Positions 32,937-43,654 are shown, counted from the stretch's first letter. The stretch: 64,000 bases of DNA from Platanthera guangdongensis (GCA_039583875.1 CM077155.1:11201046-11265045); one strand, 5' to 3'. The notes: a model not told the origin generated them from the letters alone. Program-made: numbers and translations.

Positions 32937-34950
32937 TGTTAGGTACATTAGAATATATGTACCTGATTTGAAGAAGCCTCACCCTACTCAATGATATACA
33001 TCAAGGTGTATTTGATGTGCTTTGAGTTTATTTGTGCAGGTTAAGTAACTGCAGGATTGCATGAAAAGTTTCTAAGTCCATGTGTCGACACCTAGAGGTG
33101 AAGTGTCGACACTTAAGAAGGCTTGTGTCGACACCTAGAGAAGCTGTGTCGACATTTGGAGTAATTGTGTCGACACCAGAAAGGCAGAGTCGACACCAGA
33201 AGAAAAGTGTCGACACATACAGGCTGTGTCGACACACAGTGAAGAATTGTCTACATAATCAGTGTCGACACTTAGAAGCAGTGTCGACACCCAGAGAAAC
33301 TTTGTCGACATCAAAAGTGTCGACACCAGGAGGCTATGTCGACACTCAGCGAACTTCAACAAAGTTTAAGTACAAGTGTCGACACAAAGGAGATGTGTCG
33401 ACACTCAGCAAGATTTCAACACATGAAGGCAAGTGTCGACACAAAGGAGATGTGTCGACACTCGGCGAGATTTCAACACATGAAGGCAAGTGTCGACACA
33501 AAGGAGATGTGTCGACACTCGGCGAGATTTCAACACATGAAGGCATGTGTCGACACAAAGGAGATGTGTCGACACTCAGCAAAGTTTCAACACATGAAGG
33601 CATGTGTCGACATAAAGAAGATGTGTCGACACTTAGCAAGTTTCAACACAAGGAGTTGTGTCGACACAAAGGAGTTGTGTCGACACATAGCAGAAATCAA
33701 CTAAGTATTGAAGAAGAATTACTTGTGTCGACACACTCAATCAGTGTCGACACATTCTACAGAAGGCTTGTGTCGACACACAGAATCAGTGTCGACACAT
33801 TCTGAAGAAGCAGTGTCGAGAAGCTGTTACAACAACACAAGGAGTTGTGTCGACACCATCAAGGCTAGTGTCGACACTTAGTCTATTTGTGTCGACACAT
33901 AATGACTATTTGTCTCGACACTTTCAGACAGTGATAGAGATTTCAAGAAGTGATCGGATGACTTGACAGCTGCCAATTCAACCGGTCAACTGCAACTGTC
34001 AGAGCTGTCAGAAGGTTGTTAGAAACCGGATCAGTCGGTTACCTTGGAGGAAGACTATTTATAGACCTTTTTCCTTCGACAGAAATGAGAATGAAGTAAT
34101 CAATGAATTGAAAAACAACACAACAAAGAAGAATACCTTCAAGAGAAGATCTAAGAAGTTGGAGATAAAGAGAGCTCCTTCTAAGAAGAACAACTGTTGA
34201 ACCAGACTGAAAAGTAAGTTTCATATTGAGATCTGATTCTCAAGACAGAAGTTGATTGAAGATCATCTCCAGAGGAGACTCAACCCTACTGTGTCCTAAT
34301 TCAAGAAGTTTTGAAGAAAGCCAAGGGAGGTTGATCTCTGCAAAGTTCTTTCAAGAACTCTTCAAGAAGTCAGTCAACTCATCTCTCTCTTTCAGAGTTG
34401 TGGTTAAACACTTTGTATACTTTATTTTCTGTAGGATCCCAAGGGATCTGAGCTATAAGCCTAGTTTATAAAGGCTGAGGTAGGGCTATTGTGCCTGAGT
34501 GTAGGAGATTTTATTCTCTGAGTGTAGGCCTTGATTGTAGGCTGAGGTAGGGCTGTTTAGCCTGAGTGTAGGTCTTGGTGAAGACTGAGTGGTAAGGCTT
34601 AGTGCCTGAGTTGTAAGAGTGGGGTCACTCTGAGCTGTAGAAACCTATTTGTGGTTCTGAGTTGTAAGATCTGAGGATCTGAGAAGAAGTGGAGAAGTTA
34701 CGCCGAATCTAGTACACTACTAGATATGCGAAGGGGGAAAGTGGATGTACCCAGACCTTGGGGAACCACTATAAAAATCTGTGTGTACTCTGTGTGTGAT
34801 TAATTCTGTGATTGCTGTATTATCTATGCTGAATTGCTGTAGAGAATTGCAAACACAGGTCTTATTATTCAGTGTTTCTGCCTGTAATTTTAAAAAGATT
34901 AAGCTCACCTATTCACCCCCCCTCTAGGTAATTAGGTACTATTTCTTTCA
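32937..34950 (+). repeat. 3' LTR of RLC-N1 (2014 bp) with about 32 TGTCGACA motifs
   Basis: The LTR is complete from TGTTAGGTAC to CTTTCA. The array spans 33080-33925. Compared with the 5' copy it has an extra unit (TTAGAAGCAGTGTCGACAC near 33270) and lacks one present at about 31580. The right third (34450-34700) has a GCTGAGGTAGGGCT / CTGAGTGTAGG repeat. Confidence 0.93.
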
Positions 34951-34955
34951 GATGT
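34951..34955 (+). repeat. Target-site duplication GATGT, right copy (RLC-N1)
   Basis: GATGT follows the LTR end and continues into MULE transposase sequence. Confidence 0.95.
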
Positions 34956-36455
34956 GTTATCAAACATTGATTCAAATGAACAATGTGATCTTGTATTATC
35001 AGATATTGAGGTAAACAACCCCGGGAGTGAAGGAGCAGTAAGAAAGATATGTGAATCTAATATGCTTGAATTCAAAATGCCTTCAAATCAAAGCGAGTCT
35101 ATAACCTTTCAAGCGGACATGGTGTTTGTTGATGTGCATGCTTTTAGGGAATCATTAGTTGAATTTTCCATTAGAGAGGGTTGCAAGTTAGAGGGAGTGA
35201 AACATGAGAATGTGAGAATTACACTTCATTGTGCAAGTGGAGATCGCAAGTGGAGAATGCATGCATCTACTATGACTGATGGAACAACTTATCAAATCAA
35301 ATCATGCTTCACTTCTCATAACTGTGTTAGGATAAACATGACAAAGGAGGCAAGTTCAAGATGGATGACAAATAAATTAATAAACTTGATAAAGTCGAAC
35401 CCAGAAATAAAACCTAAGGGCATGAGACGAGCTATCGAATCATGGGGTTGCACCAGAGTACATGCAGTTATACAGGGCCAAAAGAAAGACATTAAAGAAA
35501 GTTGGGGGTTGCCATACTGAATCCTTTAGTAAGCTGCCAACATTTGCTGAAAGGATTTTTAGGACCAATCCCATGAGTACTGTTAAGTTCCAATATAGTG
35601 ATGAAAGTGTATCAATCCCAGAAGAACCTATCTTCAAGAGAATTCTTTATGGGATTACGTGCTCTAAGAGAAGGATTTTTGGATGGATGCCAACCATTCA
35701 TTGGGTTCGATGGTTGTCATTTGAAGTGTCCATTTGGGGGTGTCTTGCTTTCTGCCGCTAGTTTGGATGGGAATATGAGACTCTACCCACTTGCATTTGC
35801 TGTTGTAGAGGTAGAGAGCAAAGAGAGTTGGGGATTCTTCTTCAACTGTCAGGAAGACATGTTGGGAGGATTTGAGGATGAGAAACCTTGGACATTCATG
35901 AGCGATAGACAGAAGGTAACATTACTATGCTATTTTTTGACATTTATCTATATATTTGTATTGGTGTTCTATTTTATGAAATTGTTGTTATATGCAGGGA
36001 CTAGTGGAAACTATCTATGAAAGTGTTCCAAATGCAAAAAATAGAAAATGTTGTAGGCATATATATGCCAATTTGAGGCTATCTTATCTTGATTTGCTAG
36101 TGAAGAAGCTTTTTTGGGCTACATCGAAGGCATATTGTAAAGTGGTATTCACAAAAACAATGGACAACCTAAGAGAAATCAGTCCAGGTGCATATGAATG
36201 GTTGAAGAAAATTGAAGTAAGTTTATGGGCTAGACATGCTTTTCCATCGCACTTAAAGAATGATCATGTTACAAACAACATAACCGAATCATTTAATAAT
36301 TGGATCTGTGAACTTAAAACCAAACCAATCTTGACTTTACTTGATGGGATTCGGTTTAAGTTATTGAGTAGAATAGAATACCGATATCAAAAAGGGATAA
36401 CTTGAAAAAGTCAAGTATGTGAGTGTCATTTCTAAGTTTAATGCATCAAAAGGAT

Positions 36456-37898
36456 TGTTGAAATTTTTGAAGTGAAAGTGGGCGGCCTGTCCTCGCGGTC
36501 TATACGGACAGGGGGAGGCGGCTAGCTAGACCGGCTAGCGTTCTAGAGGCAGCTTGTTCCCTGAAGGTAACTAAGCAGATATGCTGTTTATCCGCATAGT
36601 TCGGCGGGTTACGAGCTCGTCTTTAGTTTGCTATCTGGGATGCGGACTGGACTGGAGCTCGGGAGATCGACATGATGCACGCCTTGGTTTTGACTCTGGT
36701 GGTGCGGTTTGGTATAGTCGCACAGTTCGCCATTTAGTGCGAACTGTTTTTTGGTGTCCGCCGGTTTGTGCGGACAGGCCCTTGTATCCGCTGGAGCTGT
36801 ATTCACACCAAGGTTGGTTGGCGGTGTGGGATTGGTCTGGAATTGAACAAAGTCCATGTTGGCTCAGTCTGGGAGGTCGCACGGTTTGCGCAGACTATTT
36901 TCTTCGTCCGTCGAGTTCAACAACTTTCTGCTTTATGCCTTGGTTGCGGACTCAGGGTTTTGCGAACCAGAGCAGTCCGCAGAGGCATGCAGACTGGAGT
37001 TGTGTCAGTAAGTTGTGCGGACAAGTGGTTTCCCGTAAGGTCCTCTAGTGTGTTGACCCAGTCTTGGCGATCTGTTCGGCTTTGTCACGATGGACTAGTT
37101 TTGTGTTTGCGGTTGTGCAGACTCATTCTTTGATCGCTGCAAGATAAGGTGGTGATCCTATCGACTAGGGCGGTGATCACACACTTGTCCGTGCATATAA
37201 ATATGACCCCCCTATCATAACAACAATATCTCTGAATGAACAGTAAGTGAGCTCGGTTGGTTGCTCCAGACAGTTTTTTATGTTCATGCGGTTTGAAGGA
37301 TTGATCGGTTTGTGCTATGCAGGTTGTGCGGATAGTGCTGGAAATTCTGGGATTTGGTTCTGACTTCAGTCAGGGACAATGTCAACTTTGTGGTTAGCAA
37401 CCAGCAGTTACAAGCAGGTCACGGCTTGCGACTAGACAGTTTTCTCTTCTGTATCTCTTTCCTAGTTCAATAAGATGTCTGCTTCTGGCAGCTTGGTCAG
37501 GTCGGCAGCAGTGTTCGCGGCGGTCTGACGGCTAGGCGACTTTGTGGCCAGACGGCTTGCAGATCAGCAGACAAAGTTCTTTTTCAGCTTTGGAATAACG
37601 GGTTGTCCGCGCGGCTAGGTTGCGGTCTGGCGGCTTGGAGGCTCAAGCGGACTCCATAGGCAGCTCGGCAGGGTCGACGGGTTCTCATTAAGACCGCGCG
37701 GCTTGTTTGTTCTTGTTCATTTTGCTTTCTCCGGGTACATTGGTGAATCATGTCTCGTCATGTATGCCTCGCCCTGTAAAGAATTTTTGATAGTACAAGA
37801 TTCTTGCTCTTCTGTTTGCATCTGGTTTATTTTGCTTCAGATAGGTTGAGTGTTCATGCGTCAGGTTTCCCGTTTTTCGCGATTCACAAATTTTTACA
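36456..37898 (+). repeat. 5' LTR of RLC-N2 (1443 bp)
   Basis: It starts TGTTGAAATTTTTGAAGTGA and ends TTTTTACA just before TGGTATCAGAGG. It is rich in GCGGTTTGTGCGGAC-like words, resembling the RLC-B LTR in style. A TATA box (TATAAATA, 37196-37203) lies mid-LTR. Confidence 0.85.
37196..37203 (+). promoter_or_regulatory. TATA box in the RLC-N2 LTR
   Basis: TATAAATA occurs in an otherwise GC-rich LTR, about 700 bp before the primer-binding site. Confidence 0.5.
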
Positions 37899-37910
37899 TG
37901 GTATCAGAGG
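37899..37910 (+). promoter_or_regulatory. Primer-binding site of RLC-N2
   Basis: TGGTATCAGAGG matches eleven of twelve bases of the initiator-Met tRNA site. Confidence 0.9.
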
Positions 37911-37988
37911 GAACAGAGGCTTGAGCATCATTCAACTGATACTTTTGCTTTATTGCTTCTAGGAGTCTAAGTGAACCAGGGATAATGC

Positions 37989-39016
37989 AATGGAAGGAGG
38001 ATTTGCAAGTAGTCTTGGAATCAAGTTTCTTAAATCGACTAACTTTAAGAAGTGTAAGCATGTATGAAAAAGTATCTTCTAGGCGAGGACCTCTGAGAGG
38101 TCGTTTGCGGATACGACAGACAAGAAGTTACTGCTGCTAATGGAAATGCTGAAACTATAAGAACTTGGAGGAAGATAAATGCAAAAGAAGAGTGTACTCT
38201 CAAGCGTGCTATCTCGCCAGAACTTTTCGACCACATCATTAGATGTCGGTCAGCTGCGGAGATTTTGACTTCCCTCGATGGGTTGTTCAATAGGAAGAAT
38301 GTAGCTCAGATATAATTCCCGGAGAATGAGTTGGAGAGAGCCACTCAATGAGATCTGCCCATCTCAACGTTCTTTTCGAAGATGAAGAACTTGTGTGTTG
38401 AGATTGCAGCGTTGGATCCTGATGAGCCTATTCCGGAAGCGAAGCTGAAGATGTACATAATCCATAGTTTGCGGAAGGAGTATGTGACCTTTGTCACTTC
38501 TGTTCAAGGTTGGGCTACTCAGTCGTCTTTGCTGGAGCTGAAGAACCTGCTGGCTTCGCAGGAGAGCTTAGCTCTACAGATGGCTGGAGTCACTATATCT
38601 AAAGGAGGTAGTGAGATGCTCTTCTCAGGGAAGAAGAAGAGATGGGAGAAGAAGAAACCTGCTGTTGATGATGGTCATTCAACTTCATACCGGCAAGAGA
38701 GGAGTTATACTCCTAAGCATGTTTGGAAGAAGAAGGAAGGGCTCAGGTGTTTTAGATGTGACCAGCTGGGTCACTTCAAGAAGGATTGCAAGGTCAAAAT
38801 GCAGTCGGGGCATGTTGCAGATAAAGAGGAAGCTGGATCCAGTAATGAGGAAGTCGGATGGGGGAATGCATTCATGACGGGCACATGTGTTCGTGCCTTG
38901 TCTGCCATCAACTACAAAGATGACTGGATAGTAGACTCGGGGTGTGTTCACCACCTTACCGGGATGAGTCGAAGTTCTCCTCTCTACACACGTTCTCAGG
39001 TAACGAAGTTATCATA
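37989..39016 (+). pseudogene. Copia Gag and protease of RLC-N2
   Basis: From MEGGFASSLGIKFLKSTNF (37989) the frame is soon broken. The open part from 38382 gives MKNLCVEIAALDPDEPIP, the Gag C-terminal region, and an intact zinc knuckle CFRCDQLGHFKKDC (about 38752). The protease start DDWIVDSGCVHHLTGM has D-S-G intact. A stop at 39015 ends it. Confidence 0.88.
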
Positions 39017-39190
39017 AATATTGATGATACAGTTCATGCAACCGATAAGTAGGGTGTCGTCTCTTTAGGTAGTGATAATGATCCACTCACCTTGAGGAGT
39101 GTCTATCACATACTAGGCATGAAGAAGAGCCTCTTCTCAGTGACCAACGCAGTGGACGCGAGCTATCACGTTCTATTCAGTCCGACATAA

Positions 39191-40118
39191 GTGAAGTTTC
39201 TCCACAATGTGTCAGCAGTAAAGGCTGACGTTGCTCATATAGGGAGAAGGGTAAGGGACTTGTTTGTGCTATCAACAAGTTCCTATGTTAATCTGATGCG
39301 GGCCAATGATAGTGCAACTATCTGGCATGAACGACTGAGACATGTAGGGATGGACAAATTGAAAGCTATGGAAGTGAAGAGCCTTGTGAAAGGCTTGCCT
39401 AAGTTGTCATCCTTCGACGACGGTCATGTCTGCACAGGGTGTCAATATGGAAAGGCTCACCGCCTTCCATTTGACAAATCGCAAACCAGGAGTAAAACAC
39501 CATTGAAGTGTATCTATGGTGATATGATGGGGTCAACCGTCACTGTCAGTCTTGGAGGCAGCATGTACATGCTGATGCAGATTGATGACTACTCAAGATA
39601 TACTTGGATGAATTTCATGAATGAGAAGTCAGATGCGTTCTGTTTGTTTGTAGAGTTTAAGGAGCCGGTGGAGGGACGACTTGGCTAGCCGATTAAGAAG
39701 TTAAGAACAAACAACGAAGGTGAATTCATTTTAAATGAGTTCTCTAACTTCTACAAGAAGCATGAGATCAGAATAGAGCTCACTTGTGCGCAACTCCACA
39801 ACAAAATGGAGTAGCAGAGCGAAAGATTCGTCGTCTGACGAAGACCTGCAAGTGTTGGCTTCATGCCAAAGGCATTCCAAGGTCTTTTTGGGCGAAGGGA
39901 TGTCCTGCGCCACTTATGTCATCAATCAGATGCCTTTGAGTCCAATCAACATGAAGTCTCCACATGAGATGATGTTCAAGGAGAAGCCTGGAGTTAAACA
40001 TCTTCGGGTGTTCAGATCGACCTGCTACGTACACATCCCGGATGCTCTCAGGACAAAGCTGGATTCAAAGGCAAGGAAGCTTGTCTTCATGGGCTATAAC
40101 GTGCAGAATAAGGGATGA
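39191..40118 (+). pseudogene. Copia integrase of RLC-N2
   Basis: The zinc-binding part reads IWHERLRHVGMDKLKAME and CTGCQYGKAHRLPF. The core starts GDMMGSTVTVSLGGS and QIDDYSRYTWM. A stop at 39687 and a small frame change follow; the region of the third catalytic residue is at about 39810 (GVAERKIRRL in another frame). LRVFRSTCYVHIPDALRTKL is the C-terminal part. Confidence 0.9.
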
Positions 40119-40259
40119 AAGTGTATGGATCCAGTGACGAAGAAGTTCTTCGTTTCGAGAGATGTGGCCTTCAACGAGCTGACGTCATATGGTGGTGGCT
40201 CCTCCGTGGAGCTGCAAGAGAGTAGGCCCTCTGGACGAGCGAGAGCCTTCTAGCTTTGA

Positions 40260-41720
40260 AGACGCCACTAGAGTCAAGAAGTGGGATAACGCCATGGATG
40301 AGATGTCTGCCCTCAGGAAAAACGAGACGTGAGACCTTGTGCTCAAGGTCGAAGACGTTACTCCTATGACGTGCAAGTGAGTCTATAAGCTTAAGAAGAA
40401 GGCGGATGAGAGTATCGAGCAGTACAAGACATGTCTCGTAGCTCGATGGTTCTCACAACAGTACAGAAAAGACTTCGAAGAGATGTTTAGTCCTATGGCT
40501 AAAATGACTTCAGTTCGGGTGGTGATAGCCTTGGCGACTTGCCAAGGTTGGAAGATGTGGCAGCTGGACGTAAATACTGCATTTCTTTACGGGGAAATTG
40601 ATAAAGACATCTTCATGGTTCAGCCACCGTGATATGTGTCTGAAGATTATCCAAGATACATCTGCAAGCTCCGGAAGGCTCTTTATGGATTGAAGCAGGC
40701 TCTACGAGCGTGATATAGAAAGATCGCAGAACACCTACAGTTCTGCGGTTATTTTGCCTCTGATTATGATTCGATACTGTTCATCAAGAAGAGAGGGGAG
40801 CTTCATGTATTAGTGCTGTTATACGTGGACGACATGATCATCACGGGAAACTCCGAGGAAGAAGTAGCTAGGCTCAGGGGAGAGCTAGCTATTCGGTTCG
40901 AGATGAAGGACTTGGGTGAGCTCTACCACTTCCTTGGACACGAGGTGAAGAAGAAAGAGAGCGACATACTCGTTTCCCAAAGAGGCTATGTGAAACGAAT
41001 AGTTCAGCGGTTCGACATGCGGGAGGGCAAGAGTAGCTTTACTCCACTTGATGTTGGCATCAAGTTTCGACGAGATGAGGGGATGATACTTCCAGATCCT
41101 CTAGTGTTCCGGGCTCTGGTTAGGAGTCTTATTTACTTGACGATTACGAGGTCACACATTGCTTATGCTGTAGGCCGAGTATGGCAGAACCTCAGAAACC
41201 TCATCTCATGGCGGCGAAGAGCATTCTGAAGTATGTGAAGTCAACTTCTGATATTAGTCTCCTTTATGGGAGAGACACAGGCTTTAACTTGCACGATTAC
41301 ACAAATGCTAACTATGAGGTGATTCAGATGACCGGAAGTTGATGTCCGGTTATGTCTTTACATGAGGATCAACGAGTATCTCATGGTGCAGCAAGAAGCA
41401 TGATTCTGTGTCTAAGGCTTCGGCCTTGACAGCTCGGGAAGCCCTCTGGCTTAGGAGTCTAGTAAAGGACACCCATGAAGAAGTACGCGGCCCCACTCTA
41501 CTACGCGGTGACAATGAAAGTGCCATTAAACTGATTAATAATCCAGTTTGTCACGCGTAGACCAAACATATTGAGATTGAGCAACATTTCATTCAGGTGT
41601 TGGAGGGATCTCTTGTGGTTGAACATGTGTGGAGCGAGTACAACATCACAGACATCTTCACGAAACCGCCATCAAAGAGGCCATTTACTCGATTACATGA
41701 ATTGCCAGAGCTTGTCTCCA
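40260..41720 (+). pseudogene. Copia reverse transcriptase and RNase H of RLC-N2
   Basis: Several stops occur between 40330 and 40715. The open part (40813-41229) has LLYVDDMIITGNSEEEVARL with the active Y-V-D-D intact, KDLGELYHFLGHEVKK and SLIYLTITRSHIAYAVGRV. RNase H follows in changing frames (DNESAIKLINNPV-like at about 41510, TKHIEIEQHF at about 41568). It ends a few bases before the 3' LTR. Confidence 0.9.
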
Positions 41721-42384
41721 GTTCTCACTTCAAGGAGCAATGTTGAAATTTTTAAAGTGAAAATGGACAGCTTGAACGGACTCTCCGCCCGATTTTAAAC
41801 ATGTTGCTTTTTTTTTGATTATATATTGATTCTAATTTTGTAATATTCTGCAATTAGATGATGAAACACCACTGCATTCATTTGTTGACCACATGAAAAT
41901 GCCACAAGCTTAAGAGGAGAGTCATGAAGCATGAAAGCACCAAACTAAAATGAATACTAATGATGCATGAAGGGGCCAAACTTTATTTTATGAAACATTC
42001 ATATTTTGGGATACTAATATTTAAAATAATATTATATTTTTTAATAAACCGCTCAATGATGCATGAAATGTTCATATTTTAAATAATTTTTGATTTTGTA
42101 ATGATTTATATTTTGTGAATGAAATATTTTGGATACATGGCTCATATTTAGAAAGAGTTCCAAGCTCAATTTTTTGATAAATTTTTCAACGCACCGCAAA
42201 TGAACAAAACATTACAAAATAAAGTTTGATAAAAAATCATACTTTCAAAAATAAAACATTACAAAAACACATTTTTCAATAATAAAACCATACAAAAACA
42301 TACTTTTCAAAAGTAAAATATTACAAAAACACCCCTTTAACTAAAGGAAATAAGAATAAAAAAATCAGATCGGTTAGTTTCAAC

Positions 42385-42467
42385 AACTTATGAGGGGAGG
42401 TAATTGCAATTTTAAAACTAAGAGGAATGCAACCTGTAATTATAGGAACTTGCATGTAATTAACCCT
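42385..42467 (-). repeat. Right terminal inverted repeat of the MULE
   Basis: Its reverse complement begins AGGGTTAATTAC and contains ATAATTACAGGTTGCATTCC and ATTACCTCCCCTCA, matching the left end. Confidence 0.92.
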
Positions 42468-42854
42468 ATCTATCTATCTAACTATATATATATATATGCT
42501 CAGTTTGAGCCTTCTGTTTATCGAGCAAGGTGAGGTCACTCTGAACAAAGATCTAAATGAACAGCACTTTGGATACGCGTGGGAGTGCATCAGCCACGAG
42601 AGGTGGGAAGGAGGCTGACCGCAACAGCGGTCTGAACGGAGTCATTTTCCGCAGTGGCAGACGAGAAAACACGGCATCAAGAAACACGTGTTTGGGTCAC
42701 CTCCGTCCCACAAAACAGGCCATTACGAAGAACACGGCAAAGCCTACTAATTACAAGAATGAAATCCTTTTGAAGGATGAAAGCTTGATAATGCACAACA
42801 GAAATCAAATCACAAAATGTTCCTAAACTACTATTCTTGGCCAATCCTGAAGCA
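42468..42854. other. Stretch without recognised feature
   Basis: A TATC/TA microsatellite flanks the MULE. Then comes mixed DNA with one GACCGCAACAGCGGTCTGAA phrase, similar to the copia LTR words of RLC-B. I see no gene. Confidence 0.5.
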
Positions 42855-43654
42855 TCACATGACCTGGTACAAATCATTCTTCTTGAATATGAGAAACTCA
42901 GACTCCAGTAAGCCCAGCAAAGCAGCCACAATGTCAGCTTTCGATCCTCCAAAGTAATCGGCGATTTCTGAGAATAGCATCTGCATCAAAATCACGTCAT
43001 TAAAATTTTCAAAAGATTTTTGCAAAATCAAAAAAACTTTCAGACTTGGGCTCCTTTTGGCATGGTGGTGGCAGTCGTAAACACGTGTGTTAAACCGTCA
43101 TTCGTTAAAGATCACCTGACAAATATCATCCATTTGAACATAAAAGTCGATGATGTTTCTTAGGTGGGCGTTAACGAATGACAATTTAACCACCATTCCA
43201 AACGGAGTCAAATTTAATCTCTAACCCCATCTCTGCTCTCAATCAGCTCCATGATGGCATCTTGAGTTGGTTCCAAGCTGTCATTTTTATTTTCGATACA
43301 TTCGGTCAAATCTCTCGCCCCATCCCGGGTCTCAATCAGCTCCATTACGGAATCTTGAGTTGCTTCCAAACCGTCTTTTTCGCTTTCGATACATTCGGAC
43401 AAGGCGTGGAGTTTCTTTGCAGATCTTTCGTGAACCGGGCTGTCGCATCGATTCTGTTTTCTTCCATTAATGGCTGCTTGATCGCTCGGCGTTGACCCTG
43501 CTCTTCCTCTGACCAGGGATTCCCATTCTGCGGGTAATTTGCCGGTTTTAGTTGATTTGTCGAGCAATGAGGAAGGGTTGCAGTCAAATATTTTGTCTGC
43601 GGATATGTTGAGCTCTTCCATAGCTAGGGAAGTTTTGATATGTTCATAAGTCAC
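42855..43654 (-). CDS. Two exons of an unidentified host gene (3' end), MITE between them
   Basis: On the minus strand an exon opens after TTTTCAG at 43654 and reads VTYEHIKTSLAMEELNISAD, then a basic middle and two copies of a 30-31-residue unit (43399-43307 and 43306-43217). These have the cores DGLEATQDSVMELIETRDG and DSLEPTQDAIMELIESRDG. A second exon opens after TGATGCAG at 42980 and gives 41 residues (LFSEIADYFGGSKADIVAAL, ending NDLYQVM) to a TGA at 42855. The last exon looks like a small winged-helix. A MITE (43046-43211) lies in between, and the donor next to it is not clear. I do not recognise the protein. Upstream exons, if present, would lie beyond RLC-C. Confidence 0.5.
43046..43211. 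mobile_element. MITE copy 2 (about 166 bp)
   Basis: The ends GGGCTCCTTTTGGCATGGTG and, reversed, GACTCCGTTTGGAATGGTGG are inverted repeats, and the element matches copy 1 (16420-16603) across the CGTCATTCGTTAA core. It sits next to the exon ending at 43217. Confidence 0.75.

Larger units (their letters stand above)
30654..34950 (+). mobile_element. SIRE-type copia RLC-N1, gag-pol deleted
   Basis: Its 5' LTR (30654-about 31864) breaks off after 1.2 kb. Then follow a 3' ORF remnant, a polypurine tract (32925-32936) and a full 3' LTR (32937-34950). Exact GATGT duplications flank it, so it inserted as a complete element and later lost about 0.8 kb of LTR plus gag-pol. The LTR end ATTCACCCCCCCTCTAG and the tract AATAGGGGGAGAT are shared with RLC-A. 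Confidence 0.93.
30590..36405 (+). pseudogene. MULE transposase (MuDR-type), split by RLC-N1 and frameshifted
   Basis: A first exon part (30590-30653; NVNVEDEMEELL) is interrupted by RLC-N1. It resumes at 34951 with DVLSNIDSNEQCDLVLSD and the MuDR N-terminal domain (DVHAFRESLVEFSIREGCK, then YQIKSCFTSHNCVR). A frame change near 35455 leads to ESFSKLPTFAERI and another near 35620 to the DDE region: GFDGCHLKCPFGGVLLSA, LDGNMRLYPLAFAVVEVE, then FMSDRQK. An 82-bp intron with GT and AG ends (35916-35997, phase 0) precedes KNRKCCRHIYANLR. NITESFNNWI is the conserved end. A last short exon may lie near 41860. Transposase cuts and moves the element; frameshifts make this copy inactive. Confidence 0.9.
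36456..41775 (+). mobile_element. Ty1/copia retrotransposon RLC-N2 inside the MULE, 3' LTR truncated
   Basis: A 1443-bp 5' LTR, primer-binding site, gag, protease, integrase, reverse transcriptase, RNase H and the first few dozen bases of a 3' LTR (from 41741, TGTTGAAATTTTTAAAGTGA) are in copia order. The left flank is AGGAT; no copy is found on the right, as expected if the 3' LTR was deleted together with its flank. The right limit is approximate. All frames are interrupted. Confidence 0.9.
29930..42467 (+). mobile_element. Mutator-like element (MULE) carrying two nested copia insertions
   Basis: The ends are inverted repeats (29930-30022 and 42385-42467), and a MULE transposase gene lies between them. 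Two copia elements interrupt it, 30654-34950 and 36456-about 41775, so MULE DNA proper is about 2.9 kb. The flanking 9-mers (ATATATAAT and ATCTATCTA) are similar but not equal. Insertion was into a TA-rich repeat, so a 9-bp duplication may have decayed. About 100 bp before the right end, a subterminal repeat (AAAACATTACAAAAACA-like, 42240-42335) occurs three times. Confidence 0.9.

Noticed and set aside
33080..33805. A 241-codon plus-strand frame and a 97-codon minus-strand frame across the GTGTCGACAC array
   Set aside because: The repeat has no stops and a 57-bp period, so frames stay open by arithmetic. The product is a cysteine-histidine repeat with no known family, and it lies within an LTR.
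30798..33925. A CRISPR array, because short repeats recur at regular spacing
   Set aside because: Repeats are 10 bp, spacing is irregular, the intervals are themselves repeated, and the DNA is a plant LTR without cas genes.
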